The notes below the pieces were generated by a model. It saw only the letters and a program-made list of their open reading frames with translations. It had not been told where the DNA came from and did no database searches. From NCBI GenBank assembly GCA_023404675.1, contig JAEYAW010000022.1, positions 21,174 through 85,173 on the forward strand: a stretch of DNA of 64,000 nucleotides, written 5' to 3'. Shown here piece after piece: positions 8,268 to 17,366 of this stretch; position 1 is the stretch's first letter, and each line of letters starts with the position of its first letter. Position numbers and translations under genes: made by a program. This DNA is from Pseudomonadota bacterium (GTDB lineage: Bacteria; Pseudomonadota; Alphaproteobacteria; Rhizobiales; Xanthobacteraceae).

Positions 8268-9791
8268 TCAGCCCGCTGCGTGTGCCCCGGACACCGGCCG
8301 GGGCGGCGTGTGCCGGAACTCGCGGCCTTCTTTCAGCCAGCCCAGCCGCTCGTCGCGCAGCATGGTCCGGCGCACCTTGCCGGAATCGTCGCGCACGCTC
8401 TCTGTGGCAGGCTCGTAGCTCTCCGGGTGCTTGTTGCGGCTCAGCCTGTGATCGAGAAACGGACCGAAACTGGCGATGCTGTCCTGCATCCGCGCGGGAT
8501 CCTCGAATTCGACGATGGCATGAATGCGCTGCCCGAGTTCGGGATCTGGCAGACCGAGCGCGACGCAGGATCGCACGTCCGGATGCGCCATCAGCGCGGC
8601 CTCGATCTCGGCGGGATAGATGTTGGCGCCGCCGCGCAGGATCATGTCGCTGAGCCGGTCGCCGAGATACAGATAGCCCTCCTCGTCGAGCCGGCCGATG
8701 TCGCCAAGCGACTCCCAGCCATCCGGCCGCCGCTTCGGCGCGGCACCGAGATAATGATAGGTCGAGCCCGGTCCATCCGTCGGAAGAAAATAAACTTCGC
8801 CGTATTCGCCGACCGGGACGTCATTGCCATCCTCGCCGATGATGCGCAGCGCCGAGGCTTCGTCGATCTTGCCGACCGATCCCCTGTGCGCGAGCCATTC
8901 GGTGCCGGAGATCACGGTGCGGCCCTGCCGCTCGGTGCCGCCGTAAAGCTCATAGATCGTTTCAGGGCCGAGCCACTCGATCCAGCGCTCCTTCAGCCAG
9001 ACCGGCATCGGCGCGGCCATGTGGAAGACGGTCTTGAGACTCGACACATCGTAGCGGGCGCGCACCTCCGGCGGCAGCGCCCAGATCCGGTGCATCATGG
9101 TCGGCACGAAGTTGACCCATTCGAGCCGGTCGCGGTCGATCAGCCGCAGCGTCTCCTCGGCGTCGAACTTCGTCATGCCGGTCACCGAGCCGCCCACGAA
9201 CAGCGCGAAATGCGACACGATGAACGGCGCGTTGTGATAGAGCGGACCGGGATTGAGCAGGCGCGCGCCGACTTCCATCTGCAGCGGCGGAGCCATCGTG
9301 TCGGTCACGGCGGGCGCGTGATCGAGAATGACTTTCGGGCGCCCGGTCGAACCGCCCGACGTCATCGCCTTCCAGTAGCGCGCGACCGGGGCCTCGTGCG
9401 GCTCGTCCGAAAATCCCTCGGGCGTAAAATCCTTCGGAAGCGAAACCGGCGCGTTCCATTCCGGCTCGCCGCCGACCACCAGCGATGGTTTGAGAATCTC
9501 CAGCACTGCGGCTGCCTCGCCGCGCGGCAGACGATAGGACAGCGAGGTCGGCGTCGCCCCGCATTTCCACACCGCGAATGTCGTCTCGTAAAAGGCGTTG
9601 CTGTTGGGCAGGCCGATGGCGACATAGTCGCCGGGCTTTACGCCCTTGGCCTGAAAGGCCCGCGCCCGACGGTTGGCATTGCGCTCAAGCTGATCCCAGG
9701 TCAGCGCGTCGTCGCCATGCCGGACGGCAATGGTGCCCGCCGGCTTGCGCTCGGCGTACCAGCGCGGAACGTCGGCAATCGGAATCAGCAT
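8268..9791 (-). CDS. AMP-binding acyl-CoA ligase
   Basis: A 507-residue member of the ANL superfamily. The P-loop-like motif TSGGSTGRPK is near residue 140, the YGGTERQ adenylate-binding motif near residue 275, GYLYLGDRLSDMILRGG contains the hinge region, and DDSGKVRRT near the C terminus holds the lysine needed for adenylation. These enzymes activate a carboxylic acid with ATP and CoA through an acyl-adenylate. Its substrate is not evident; the sequence type resembles bile-acid/medium-to-long-chain acid ligases found in actinobacteria and Bradyrhizobiaceae. It is monocistronic as far as can be seen and convergent with the aldo/keto reductase gene. Confidence 0.88.
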   Translation of the reverse strand: MLIPIADVPRWYAERKPAGTIAVRHGDDALTWDQLERNANRRARAFQAKGVKPGDYVAIGLPNSNAFYETTFAVWKCGATPTSLSYRLPRGEAAAVLEILKPSLVVGGEPEWNAPVSLPKDFTPEGFSDEPHEAPVARYWKAMTSGGSTGRPKVILDHAPAVTDTMAPPLQMEVGARLLNPGPLYHNAPFIVSHFALFVGGSVTGMTKFDAEETLRLIDRDRLEWVNFVPTMMHRIWALPPEVRARYDVSSLKTVFHMAAPMPVWLKERWIEWLGPETIYELYGGTERQGRTVISGTEWLAHRGSVGKIDEASALRIIGEDGNDVPVGEYGEVYFLPTDGPGSTYHYLGAAPKRRPDGWESLGDIGRLDEEGYLYLGDRLSDMILRGGANIYPAEIEAALMAHPDVRSCVALGLPDPELGQRIHAIVEFEDPARMQDSIASFGPFLDHRLSRNKHPESYEPATESVRDDSGKVRRTMLRDERLGWLKEGREFRHTPPRPVSGAHAAG

Positions 9792-9869
9792 GGAATCCTC
9801 CCGTCAGTTTTTTGCCTTATTGGCGCATGACGGCGAGGAGGTAAAGGGGACGTCCGGATGAGAACGCCG

Positions 9870-10034
9870 TCAGTGCCGGCGGAGGATGTTCCGAACCGCC
9901 AGCCGGCGCGCCAGCACATAACGCTCGCGCCATCGCTCCAGATGCCAGAATGCCCAGATGAAAAGGGCCCCCAGACCGGCAGTTATCAAAATCAGAAGGA
10001 CTGTGAAATCGGCGCTGCTCCAGTCGTATTCCAT
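9870..10034 (-). CDS. Small single-pass membrane protein (54 aa)
   Basis: An open frame of 54 codons from an ATG at 10034 to a TGA at 9870, too short for many gene callers. The protein starts MEYDWSSADFTVLLILITAG, has one hydrophobic segment at about residues 10-30 containing three Trp/Phe-rich turns (FIWAFWHLERW), and ends in a strongly basic tail, RRLAVRNILRRH. This architecture, acidic N terminus, one helix and positive C-terminal tail, is typical of real small inner-membrane proteins. No strong ribosome binding site precedes it (TTGAG about 12 bases upstream). Function unknown. It lies between the acyl-CoA ligase and the divergent dsbA-like gene. Confidence 0.5.
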   Translation of the reverse strand: MEYDWSSADFTVLLILITAGLGALFIWAFWHLERWRERYVLARRLAVRNILRRH

Positions 10035-10062
10035 GATGTCGGCTCAAGTTGATGTGACCAGG

Positions 10063-10092
10063 CAAGATGCGAGGAGACAAGATGTGAGAAGA
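10063..10092. repeat. 15-bp imperfect tandem repeat
   Basis: CAAGATGCGAGGAGA (10063-10077) is followed directly by CAAGATGTGAGAAGA (10078-10092), 13 of 15 positions identical. It lies in the region between the small membrane protein gene and the DsbA-like gene, so it may belong to a regulatory region; no function can be assigned. Confidence 0.45.
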
Positions 10093-10237
10093 CAAAAAGC
10101 AAGGCGCATGCCATGCAATCCCGGCTGAGCCATGATTTAATGCTGTACGGGCCAGCTTTCGCCTCGCCCGTGCGCGGGGAACATGCGAGCGATGCACCCA
10201 CCGGCGAATCGGCACGTTTTCAGGACGGGGTAAACGA

Positions 10238-10894
10238 ATGGTAGATTTCGGACGCCACAAGATCCTCGGTCTGGCGATGGGCCTCGTCCTGGCCCTGACC
10301 AGCCAGGCGACGGGAGCGTCCCCGGCCACGGCCGACGACGATCCGATCGATCTCGTCATGACCGAGGAATGGGTGCTGCGGGATCCGAATATCCCGGCGG
10401 CCGGGAATCCCGACGGCGACATCACCATCGTCGAGTATCTCGACGTCCAGTGCCCCTATTGCAAGAAGGTGCATGCCGATCTCACGGAGGTCGCCAAAGA
10501 GGACGGCAAGATCCGCATCGTCTACAAGGAATGGCCGATCTTCGGGGGCGTGTCGGTCTATGCCGCCAAGCTGGTGCAGGCCGCGCGCTACCAGAACAAA
10601 TATGTCGAAGCCCACGACGCGGTCATTACTGCCAAGTCCAAACTGACGGAAGATGGCGTGCGCGACCTGCTGGCGAAAGCCGGCGTGGACGTGCCGCGCG
10701 CCGAAGCCGATCTCAAGGCGAACGCCAAGGAAATCGATTCCACCCTCGCCCGCAACGCGCTGCAGGCTCGCGCGTTTGATTTCAAGGGCACCCCCTCTTT
10801 CATCATCGGGAAATTCCGCGTGCCCGGCGCGCTCGACGCCGCGCTGATCAAGCGGGCCGTTGCCGACGCCCGCGCCGCAAAACAAGGCAAATAG
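10238..10894 (+). CDS. DsbA-family thioredoxin-fold protein
   Basis: A 218-residue exported protein. Residues 1-33 form a signal peptide with a hydrophobic core (LGLAMGLVLALTSQA) and an AxA-like end. The mature domain has the redox motif CPYC at residues 72-75 in VEYLDVQCPYCKKVH, and a cis-proline segment FKGTPSFIIG near the C terminus, as in DsbA/DsbG and other thiol-disulfide oxidoreductases of the periplasm. CPYC is closer to DsbA-like oxidases and DsbG/Com1-type proteins than to thioredoxin (CGPC). No partner DsbB is nearby. Confidence 0.87.
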   Translation: MVDFGRHKILGLAMGLVLALTSQATGASPATADDDPIDLVMTEEWVLRDPNIPAAGNPDGDITIVEYLDVQCPYCKKVHADLTEVAKEDGKIRIVYKEWPIFGGVSVYAAKLVQAARYQNKYVEAHDAVITAKSKLTEDGVRDLLAKAGVDVPRAEADLKANAKEIDSTLARNALQARAFDFKGTPSFIIGKFRVPGALDAALIKRAVADARAAKQGK

Positions 10895-11162
10895 CGCCGC
10901 GCTTCAAGCGTTATGTGACGCAGGATGGTCCAAGCCATCGGGCAAAGCCCCGACCGTGGCTGCGGCGTAGCGCCGCGCGAATCCGGCCCCGGCCTTCCGC
11001 GCGGGGCTGAATCGATGCCTTCCGGCGTCCGAATGGCGATGATCGTCCGGAACGTCGCCGATATCCGGATCACTCCGCACAGCACATTTCCGGCGTCCCC
11101 ACAGAAGCAGCCCTCATGGCATGCTTCGTGCTTGAACGAAGGACCGCCGGGAGAATATCGCC

Positions 11163-12089
11163 ATGCCGTTGATCAGCCTCGATATTCGCATGCTGCGCTC
11201 GTTCGTGTCCGTGGTGAAGACGGGCAGCATTACCGAGACCGCGCGTCAGCTCGGGCGCACCCAGCCCGCGATCTCGCTGCAGCTTCAACGGCTTGAGGAG
11301 CTCACCAACAAGACTCTGTTCCGTCACGAGGGACGGCGGCAGGTGCTCACCGACGAGGGCGACCTGATCCTGTCCTACGCCAAGTCGATCCTGCGGCTGC
11401 ACGACGAATTGCTGCAGCGGCTGGCCTCCCCGGACATCGAAGGCAACGTGGTGCTCGGCACGCCGGACCTCTATGCCGCATTCATCCTGCCGGAGATTCT
11501 CAACCGTTTCCGCAAGGCGTTCCCTCGCGTGCAGGTGGAATTGCGCTGCGAGCTGTCGACGCCGCTGGTCGATCTGGTCCGGCGCGGCGATGTCGACCTG
11601 GCGCTGGTGACGCGCATGGACGGCTTTTCCGGCGGCAAGGTGATCGGCAAGGAACAGCTGATCTGGATGGTCGGCGAAAGCTCGGATGCCCATCACATGG
11701 ATCCGGTGCCGCTGGCGCTGCTGCCGCCCGGCAACATCTATCGCGAACATGCCATCGACCATCTCGAACGCATGGGCCGGGGTTGGCGCATCAGCTGTGT
11801 CAGTTCCAGCGCCTCCGGCCTGCAGGCCGCGGCGCTGTCGGGCATGGCGGTGACAGTGCTCGGCCGCAGCGCGCTGGTCTCCGGCATGCGCGAGGTCGGG
11901 CCGAGCGAAGGATTGCCGCTGCTGCCGACTGTCGATCTGCTGCTGTATCGCGCGGCGGGGCGCAATCTCGCGGCAATCGATGCGCTCTATGCGTATCTCG
12001 AAAGCTATATCGGCTCGCACTCCGAGCGCATCAGGCTCTCGGAGATCGGGCAGGCCGCGCCCATGCCGCTGCAGAACGCGGCGGAATAG
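11163..12089 (+). CDS. LysR-family transcriptional regulator
   Basis: A 308-residue regulator. The N-terminal helix-turn-helix (about residues 5-64) reads DIRMLRSFVSVVKTGSITE and LGRTQPAISLQLQRLEELTN, the standard LysR pattern; the C-terminal part from about residue 90 is a periplasmic-binding-protein-like effector domain (NVVLGTPDLYAAFILP). The gene is convergent with the amidase gene, the last gene of the large catabolic operon, with only 36 bases between them. It might regulate that operon in trans, although LysR genes more often sit divergent from their targets; the XRE-cupin gene at 22142 is the alternative regulator. Confidence 0.88.
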   Translation: MPLISLDIRMLRSFVSVVKTGSITETARQLGRTQPAISLQLQRLEELTNKTLFRHEGRRQVLTDEGDLILSYAKSILRLHDELLQRLASPDIEGNVVLGTPDLYAAFILPEILNRFRKAFPRVQVELRCELSTPLVDLVRRGDVDLALVTRMDGFSGGKVIGKEQLIWMVGESSDAHHMDPVPLALLPPGNIYREHAIDHLERMGRGWRISCVSSSASGLQAAALSGMAVTVLGRSALVSGMREVGPSEGLPLLPTVDLLLYRAAGRNLAAIDALYAYLESYIGSHSERIRLSEIGQAAPMPLQNAAE

Positions 12090-12125
12090 AACCGTCCAGC
12101 ACCGGCCGTTCCCGCAACTCTGTCG

Positions 12126-13592
12126 CTATCCTTCCAAAAAGGCCGGCCAGATATGGCTCCACGGCCTCGCATCCTCGTACGCGGCGGCGATGCGGAAAAT
12201 CGTCGGCTCGTCGAGCCATGGCGCGACGATCTGGAAACCGATCGGCAGCCCGTCCGTGTCAAACCCGCACGGCACGCTGGCGCCCGGAAGCCCGGCCAGA
12301 TTCATCGGCCATGAGAACGGCGACCATCCGAGGTGCCTGTCGACGGACTGGCCGTCGATGCGATCGACACCGATCGTTCCAGCGGCGAACGCCGTCACCG
12401 CAACCGAAGGCGTGATCAGCGCATCCACCGACTTGAACGTCTCGACAAAACGTCCGCGCAGTTGCGCCCGCCTGTGAAGCGCATCGACGTAATCGATGCC
12501 GCGAAATGTATTGCCCTTGGCGACCACCGACTGAAACTCCGGCTCGGAGCGGGCAAGATCGGCCGCCTCGCGATACATCACGGCGGTCGCCTGCTCGGTG
12601 AAGCCGACCGGCTGCAACACATTTTCGAGCAGCCCGCTGCCGAGGCTCACGGGAAGCGCAACGATCTCCGCGCCAAGATTGGCGAGGACATCAACCACGG
12701 CCTCGAACGCCCGCCGGACCTGCGGATCGACGGCGGCGAAGCCGAGATCGACGCTCGCCGCGATCTTCAAGCCGGTCAGCGGCCCCGGTACCGCAGAGAA
12801 CTGGCGCGGCGGTTGCGGCAGGCTGACCGCGTCGCGCTGATCGTATCGCGCGATGATGCCGAGCAGCATCGCGACATCGGCGACGGTGCGGCCGATGGGA
12901 CCGGTATGCGCCAGCGATCCCCACGACGGCGGGAAGAAACTCGGCGAACGCGGCACGAGGCCAAAGGTCGGCTTGATGCCGAACACGCCGCAGAACGACG
13001 ACGGCACCCGGATCGAGCCGACCGCGTCGGTGCCGATGGCCAAAGGCCCGCAGCCCGCCGCCACCGCCGCCGTCGCGCCACCGCTCGATCCGCCGCTGGT
13101 GCGATCGCGCCGCCACGGATTGCGGGTGATGCCGGTCAGCGGCGAATCCGCCGTCAGCTTGTAACCGGACTCGCAGGTCGTGGTCTTGCAGGTGAGCACC
13201 GCGCCCGCATCCTTCAGGAACGAGACGACGGCCGAATCCTGATCGGGCACGAAGGATTCCAGCGTCGGCGCGCCGGCATGGGCGGGCACGCCCGCCACGA
13301 ACAGCAGATCCTTGATCGTGACCGGCACGCCGCACAGCGGTCCGTCCGGCTCGCCGGACTTCCACGCCTTCGCGGCTTTCTCCGCATCGCTCCGCGCGGT
13401 CTCATACATGTCGGTGACGACGACATTGCAAAGCGCATCGGTCGCGTCCAGCGCGCCGATCACGTCCTCGATCACATCGACTGGCGTGAAGGTCCCCGCC
13501 CTGTAGCCGGCGAGCAGTTCGGTCGCAGGCAGGCGTGCGAGATCGAAGGTCCGCTCGGCAGCAGCCGAGGGACGGCGATTGAGGTCTTCCAT
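12126..13592 (-). CDS. Amidase-signature family amidase
   Basis: A 488-residue amidase-signature enzyme. The Ser-cisSer-Lys triad is visible: Lys94 in VTIKDLLF, Ser169 in TSGGSSGG, and the nucleophile Ser193 in GTDAVGSIRVPSS. The usual Gly before GSIR is Val here. Such enzymes hydrolyse carboxamides to the acid and ammonia; AtzF- and indoleacetamide-hydrolase-like proteins belong here, and the substrate is not predictable from sequence. It is the last gene of the operon, 18 bases after the FAD subunit of the molybdenum hydroxylase, which suggests it acts on the oxidised product or releases nitrogen from it. Confidence 0.9.
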   Translation of the reverse strand: MEDLNRRPSAAAERTFDLARLPATELLAGYRAGTFTPVDVIEDVIGALDATDALCNVVVTDMYETARSDAEKAAKAWKSGEPDGPLCGVPVTIKDLLFVAGVPAHAGAPTLESFVPDQDSAVVSFLKDAGAVLTCKTTTCESGYKLTADSPLTGITRNPWRRDRTSGGSSGGATAAVAAGCGPLAIGTDAVGSIRVPSSFCGVFGIKPTFGLVPRSPSFFPPSWGSLAHTGPIGRTVADVAMLLGIIARYDQRDAVSLPQPPRQFSAVPGPLTGLKIAASVDLGFAAVDPQVRRAFEAVVDVLANLGAEIVALPVSLGSGLLENVLQPVGFTEQATAVMYREAADLARSEPEFQSVVAKGNTFRGIDYVDALHRRAQLRGRFVETFKSVDALITPSVAVTAFAAGTIGVDRIDGQSVDRHLGWSPFSWPMNLAGLPGASVPCGFDTDGLPIGFQIVAPWLDEPTIFRIAAAYEDARPWSHIWPAFLEG

Positions 13593-13610
13593 GGCGGTAT
13601 GCCTGTCTAT

Positions 13611-14411
13611 CTATCCTGCGAGAGCAGCTTCCACGGCGCGGCGCGCCATCACGACGACGAGATGCGCCCGGTATTCGCTGTCAGCATGCATGTCCGAGTT
13701 CAGACCCGACGGCGCGACGGAGACCGGCAGCAACGCGCGGGCGGAGAAGTCCGCCGCCAGCACGCCCTCGATATCCTTCGCCCGAAACACCGACGGTCCC
13801 GCGCCCGTCACCGCGACACGAACCGTGTCGCCGAACCGGGCGACGAACACGCCGACCAGCGCAAAACGCGACGCCTGGCTCTTGAACTTGGCGTACCCGG
13901 CCTTGTCCGGAATCGGAAAGCGGATCGCGGTGACAAGTTCATCCGGCGCCAGCGCGGTCTGAAACAGACCGGTGAAAAAGTCATCCGCCGCGATCTCGCG
14001 CCGATCGGTGATGATGGTCGCGCCGAGCCCGACCACCGCCGCCGGATAATCGGCAGCGGGATCGGCATTGGCGATCGAGCCGCCGATGGTGCCGCGATGG
14101 CGAACCTGCGGATCGCCGATCAGGCTCGCGAGCACCGGCAGCGCCGGCAGCACGGCCTTCAGCGGAGCGCTTGAGGCAACGTCCACATGGCGCGTCATCG
14201 CACCGATGGTCACCGCACTGCCGGTGATGGCGATCCCGGCCATGTCGGGGATGCCGGACAGATCGATCAGCGCGCTCGGCGTGGCCAGCCGCTGCTTCAT
14301 CGTCGGCAGCAGGGTCATGCCGCCGGACAGCGGGCGGATTTCATCCCCCGCGCCGAGCAGCGCGACCGCCGCCGCGATGCTGTCCGGCTTGTGATAGGCA
14401 AACTCCTTCAT
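13611..14411 (-). CDS. Molybdenum hydroxylase FAD-binding medium subunit (CoxM-like)
   Basis: A 266-residue flavoprotein subunit starting MKEFAYHKPDSIAAAV; the frame is open to 14579, but that part overlaps coxL in another frame. FAD-binding marks are IRPLSGGMTLLPTMKQRLA (residues 25-43) and GTIGGSIANADPAADYPA (around residue 105). In CO dehydrogenase/xanthine dehydrogenase-type enzymes this subunit carries electrons from the 2Fe-2S subunit to the acceptor. It follows the large subunit by 10 bases and precedes the amidase. Confidence 0.9.
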   Translation of the reverse strand: MKEFAYHKPDSIAAAVALLGAGDEIRPLSGGMTLLPTMKQRLATPSALIDLSGIPDMAGIAITGSAVTIGAMTRHVDVASSAPLKAVLPALPVLASLIGDPQVRHRGTIGGSIANADPAADYPAAVVGLGATIITDRREIAADDFFTGLFQTALAPDELVTAIRFPIPDKAGYAKFKSQASRFALVGVFVARFGDTVRVAVTGAGPSVFRAKDIEGVLAADFSARALLPVSVAPSGLNSDMHADSEYRAHLVVVMARRAVEAALAG

Positions 14412-14421
14412 CGCATCCTCC

Positions 14422-16833
14422 CTATTCGGCGGCCCGCAACTGGTTGGTATTGTTGTTGATGATCCGCCACACCCGGCTCGGCGTCGCCGGCATGTCGACG
14501 TGATTGACGCCGAGATGCGCCAGCGCATCCACCACCGCGTTGATGACGGTGGCGGGCGAGCCGATGGTGCCGACCTCACCGCAACCTTTCACGCCGTAGC
14601 TGGTGTGGGTGCAGAGCGTCGAGACCGTCTCGATGTGCATGTTCGGCAGGCAGTCCGCGCGTGGCATGGCGTAGTCCATGAACGAGCCGGACAGGATCTG
14701 GCCGCTGCTCTCGTCATAGACGCAGTTCTCGTAGAGGGCCTGACCGACACCCTGCGCGATGCCGCCATGAAGCTGGCCGCCGACGATCATCGGATTGATC
14801 ACCGTGCCGATATCGTCCACCGCGATGTAGGACACGAGATCGACGGTGCCGGTGTCGGGATCGATCTCCACCTCGGCGATATGCGCGCCGCCCGGATAGG
14901 TGAAGTTCACCGGATCGTAAAACGCCTTCTCCTCCATGCCCGGTTCGAGAACGTCGATCGGGAAATTGACGAGCCCGTAGGCCGCGCCCACCACGTCGCC
15001 GAACCCCTTGGAGCGGTCGGTGCCCTGCACGGTGAACTGGCCGTTCTCGTAGACGATGTCGTCGTCCGCAGCCTCCAGCATGTGCGCGGCGATCTTGCGG
15101 CCCTTGGCGATGATCTTGTCGGTCGCCTTCACCAGCGCGGTGCCGCCCACCGCCAGCGAGCGCGAGCCGTAGGTGCCGAGGCCGAACTGCACCTTGTCGG
15201 TGTCGCCGAACACGATCTCGATACGATCGGCCGGGATCGACAGCTTCTCCGAGACGATCTGCGCGAAGGTCGTCTCGTGGCCCTGGCCGTGATTGTGCGT
15301 GCCGATCAACACCGTGACGTCGCCGGTGACATGCACGCGCACCGTGGCGCTCTCGAAGATGCCGGCGCGCGCGCCCAGCGACTGCACGATGCGCGAGGGC
15401 GCAAGGCCGCAGGCCTCGACATAGGTACACAGCCCGATGCCGCGCAGCTTGCCGCGCGCCTTGGACTCCGCCTTGCGCGCCGCGTAGCCCGTCCAGTCCG
15501 CGACCTCCAGCGCCTTGTCGAGGCAGGCTTTCGGATCGCCGCTGTCGTAGTTGACGATCACCGGCGTCTGATACGGATACTGTGAGGCGTCGATCATGTT
15601 GATGCGGCGGATCTCGGCCTTGTCCATGTTGAGATCGCTGGCCGCGACATCCACCAACCGCTCCAGCAGGAACGTCGCCTCCGGCCGCCCCGCGCCGCGA
15701 TAGGCGTCCACCGGCACCGTGGTGGTGAACACGCCCTTCACCTCGCAATGGATCGCGGGCGTGGTGTAGACGCCCGCGAGCAGCAGGCCATACAGGTTGG
15801 TCGGAATATTCGGACCGAAGGTCGAGAGATAGCCGCCCATATTGGCGACGGTGCGCACCTTGAGCCCGAGAAACTTCCCGGAGGCATCCAGCGCCAGTTC
15901 CGCCTCGCTGACGTGATCGCGGCCGTGCGCATCGGACAGGAAACCCTCGCTGCGCTCGTTCACCCACTTCACCGGCCGCTTCACTTTGCCCGAGGCCCAG
16001 GTGACAACGACTTCCTCCGCATAGAGGAACTGCTTGACGCCGAAGCCGCCGCCGACATCCGGCGCGACCACGCGCAGCTTGTGCTGCGGAATGCCGAGCG
16101 CGAAATTGCCCATCAGCACCTTCACAACATGCGGAAACTGGCTGGTGGTCCACAGCGTGTAGTGATCGCGCCCCGAATCGTAATCGCCCACCGCCGCACG
16201 CGGCTCCATCGGATTGCCGACGAGGCGGTTGTTGACGAGGCTGATGCGCGAGACATGTGCGGCTTTGGCGAAGGCCTCCTCGGTCGCCTTGGCGTCGCCG
16301 CACTCCCAGTCGAAGCAGGTGTTGTCCGGAATGTCGTCGAACACCGGAGCGGCGCCGGGCCGGAACGAGTCCAGCACGCCGACCACGGGCGGCAGCGGCT
16401 CGTAGTCCACCACGATGGCGTCGGCCGCCTCGCGCGCCTGTTCCAGCGTCTCGGCCACCACGAACGCCACCGCGTCACCGACGAAGCGCACCTTGTCCGC
16501 CGTGATCGCGAGACGCGGCGGCTCCTTCATCGGCGTGCCGTCGGCGTTGTTCACGCCCCAGGCGCAGGGCAGCCCGCCGACCTTCTCGGCCGCGAGATCC
16601 GCGCCGGTAAAGATGCCGACCACGCCCGGCATCGCCTTCGCCGCCGCGATGTCGATGCCCTTGATGATCGCATGCGCATGGGGCGAGCGCAGGAACGCGC
16701 CCATGCACATGCCCGGCCGCTTGATGTCGGCGACGTAATTGCCCTTGCCGGTGATGAAGCGCCGGTCCTCCTTGCGCAGGATCGAGGCGCCGATTCCGGT
16801 GTGCGTCTTGGTGATATCCGCATGGGCATTCAT
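14422..16833 (-). CDS. Molybdenum hydroxylase large subunit, form II CoxL type
   Basis: An 803-residue molybdopterin-cytosine-dinucleotide-binding subunit. The active-site loop reads AYRGAGR (around residue 370), the form II signature, rather than the AYXCSFR of genuine carbon-monoxide dehydrogenase, so CO is unlikely to be the substrate. Near the C terminus GVKGCGEVGTIGSP contains the conserved glutamate that acts as base in xanthine oxidase-family hydroxylation. Also visible are GGGFGVKQFLYAEE and GQGHETTFAQI, both cofactor-binding stretches. It inserts oxygen from water into a C-H bond of an unidentified substrate. Gene order small-large-medium, within an operon with a polyamine-type importer and an amidase, hints at a nitrogen compound. 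Confidence 0.9.
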   Translation of the reverse strand: MNAHADITKTHTGIGASILRKEDRRFITGKGNYVADIKRPGMCMGAFLRSPHAHAIIKGIDIAAAKAMPGVVGIFTGADLAAEKVGGLPCAWGVNNADGTPMKEPPRLAITADKVRFVGDAVAFVVAETLEQAREAADAIVVDYEPLPPVVGVLDSFRPGAAPVFDDIPDNTCFDWECGDAKATEEAFAKAAHVSRISLVNNRLVGNPMEPRAAVGDYDSGRDHYTLWTTSQFPHVVKVLMGNFALGIPQHKLRVVAPDVGGGFGVKQFLYAEEVVVTWASGKVKRPVKWVNERSEGFLSDAHGRDHVSEAELALDASGKFLGLKVRTVANMGGYLSTFGPNIPTNLYGLLLAGVYTTPAIHCEVKGVFTTTVPVDAYRGAGRPEATFLLERLVDVAASDLNMDKAEIRRINMIDASQYPYQTPVIVNYDSGDPKACLDKALEVADWTGYAARKAESKARGKLRGIGLCTYVEACGLAPSRIVQSLGARAGIFESATVRVHVTGDVTVLIGTHNHGQGHETTFAQIVSEKLSIPADRIEIVFGDTDKVQFGLGTYGSRSLAVGGTALVKATDKIIAKGRKIAAHMLEAADDDIVYENGQFTVQGTDRSKGFGDVVGAAYGLVNFPIDVLEPGMEEKAFYDPVNFTYPGGAHIAEVEIDPDTGTVDLVSYIAVDDIGTVINPMIVGGQLHGGIAQGVGQALYENCVYDESSGQILSGSFMDYAMPRADCLPNMHIETVSTLCTHTSYGVKGCGEVGTIGSPATVINAVVDALAHLGVNHVDMPATPSRVWRIINNNTNQLRAAE

Positions 16834-16836
16834 GGC

Positions 16837-17319
16837 TCAGGCTCCCGCATGCATGGCGGCGGCACCCGCAAGCACGGCCGCGACGATGTTCTGATAGCCG
16901 GTGCAGCGGCAGATGTTGCCTTCCAGCCAGTGGCGGACCTCCGCCTCGGTCGGCGAGGGGTTGCGCTTGGCGAAGTCCACCGCGCTCATGATCATGCCCG
17001 GCGTGCAGAAGCCGCATTGCAGACCGTGCTTCTTGTGGAAGGCCTCCTGCATCGGATGCAGATCGGCGTCAGGCCCGGCGGTCGCCGCCAGTCCCTCGAT
17101 GGTGGTGACGGACGCCCCGTCCATCGCCACCGCCAGCAGCGTGCAGCTCTTCATCGAGACGCCGTCCACATGCACGACGCAGGCCCCGCACTGCGAAGTG
17201 TCGCAGCCGATATGGGTGCCGGTGAGTTCGAGCTGCTCGCGAAGAAACTCGGACAGCAGCAGCGAGGGCGGCACATCCGCCTTCACGGCCTTTCCGTTGA
17301 TCGTCACGCTGATGTCCAT
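16837..17319 (-). CDS. Molybdenum hydroxylase 2Fe-2S small subunit (CoxS-like)
   Basis: A 160-residue iron-sulfur subunit starting MDISVTINGKAVKADV. The plant-ferredoxin-type cluster is held by GCDTSQCGACVVHVDG and a later Cys in MKSCTLLAVA; the second, four-helix 2Fe-2S domain has CGFCTPGMIMS and CRCTGY. It transfers electrons from the molybdenum centre of the large subunit to the FAD subunit. Three bases separate it from the large subunit gene and 47 from the ABC ATPase gene upstream. Confidence 0.93.
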   Translation of the reverse strand: MDISVTINGKAVKADVPPSLLLSEFLREQLELTGTHIGCDTSQCGACVVHVDGVSMKSCTLLAVAMDGASVTTIEGLAATAGPDADLHPMQEAFHKKHGLQCGFCTPGMIMSAVDFAKRNPSPTEAEVRHWLEGNICRCTGYQNIVAAVLAGAAAMHAGA

Positions 17320-17366
17320 CCCGCGCCTCCACTTTCCTGTATTCGCCATTGCACCACGGCTGCCGC

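Noticed and set aside
12333..14174. Plus-strand open frame of 613 codons
   Set aside because: Antisense to the amidase and CoxM genes, both of which have intact catalytic or cofactor motifs; the plus frame is His/Arg-rich and featureless.
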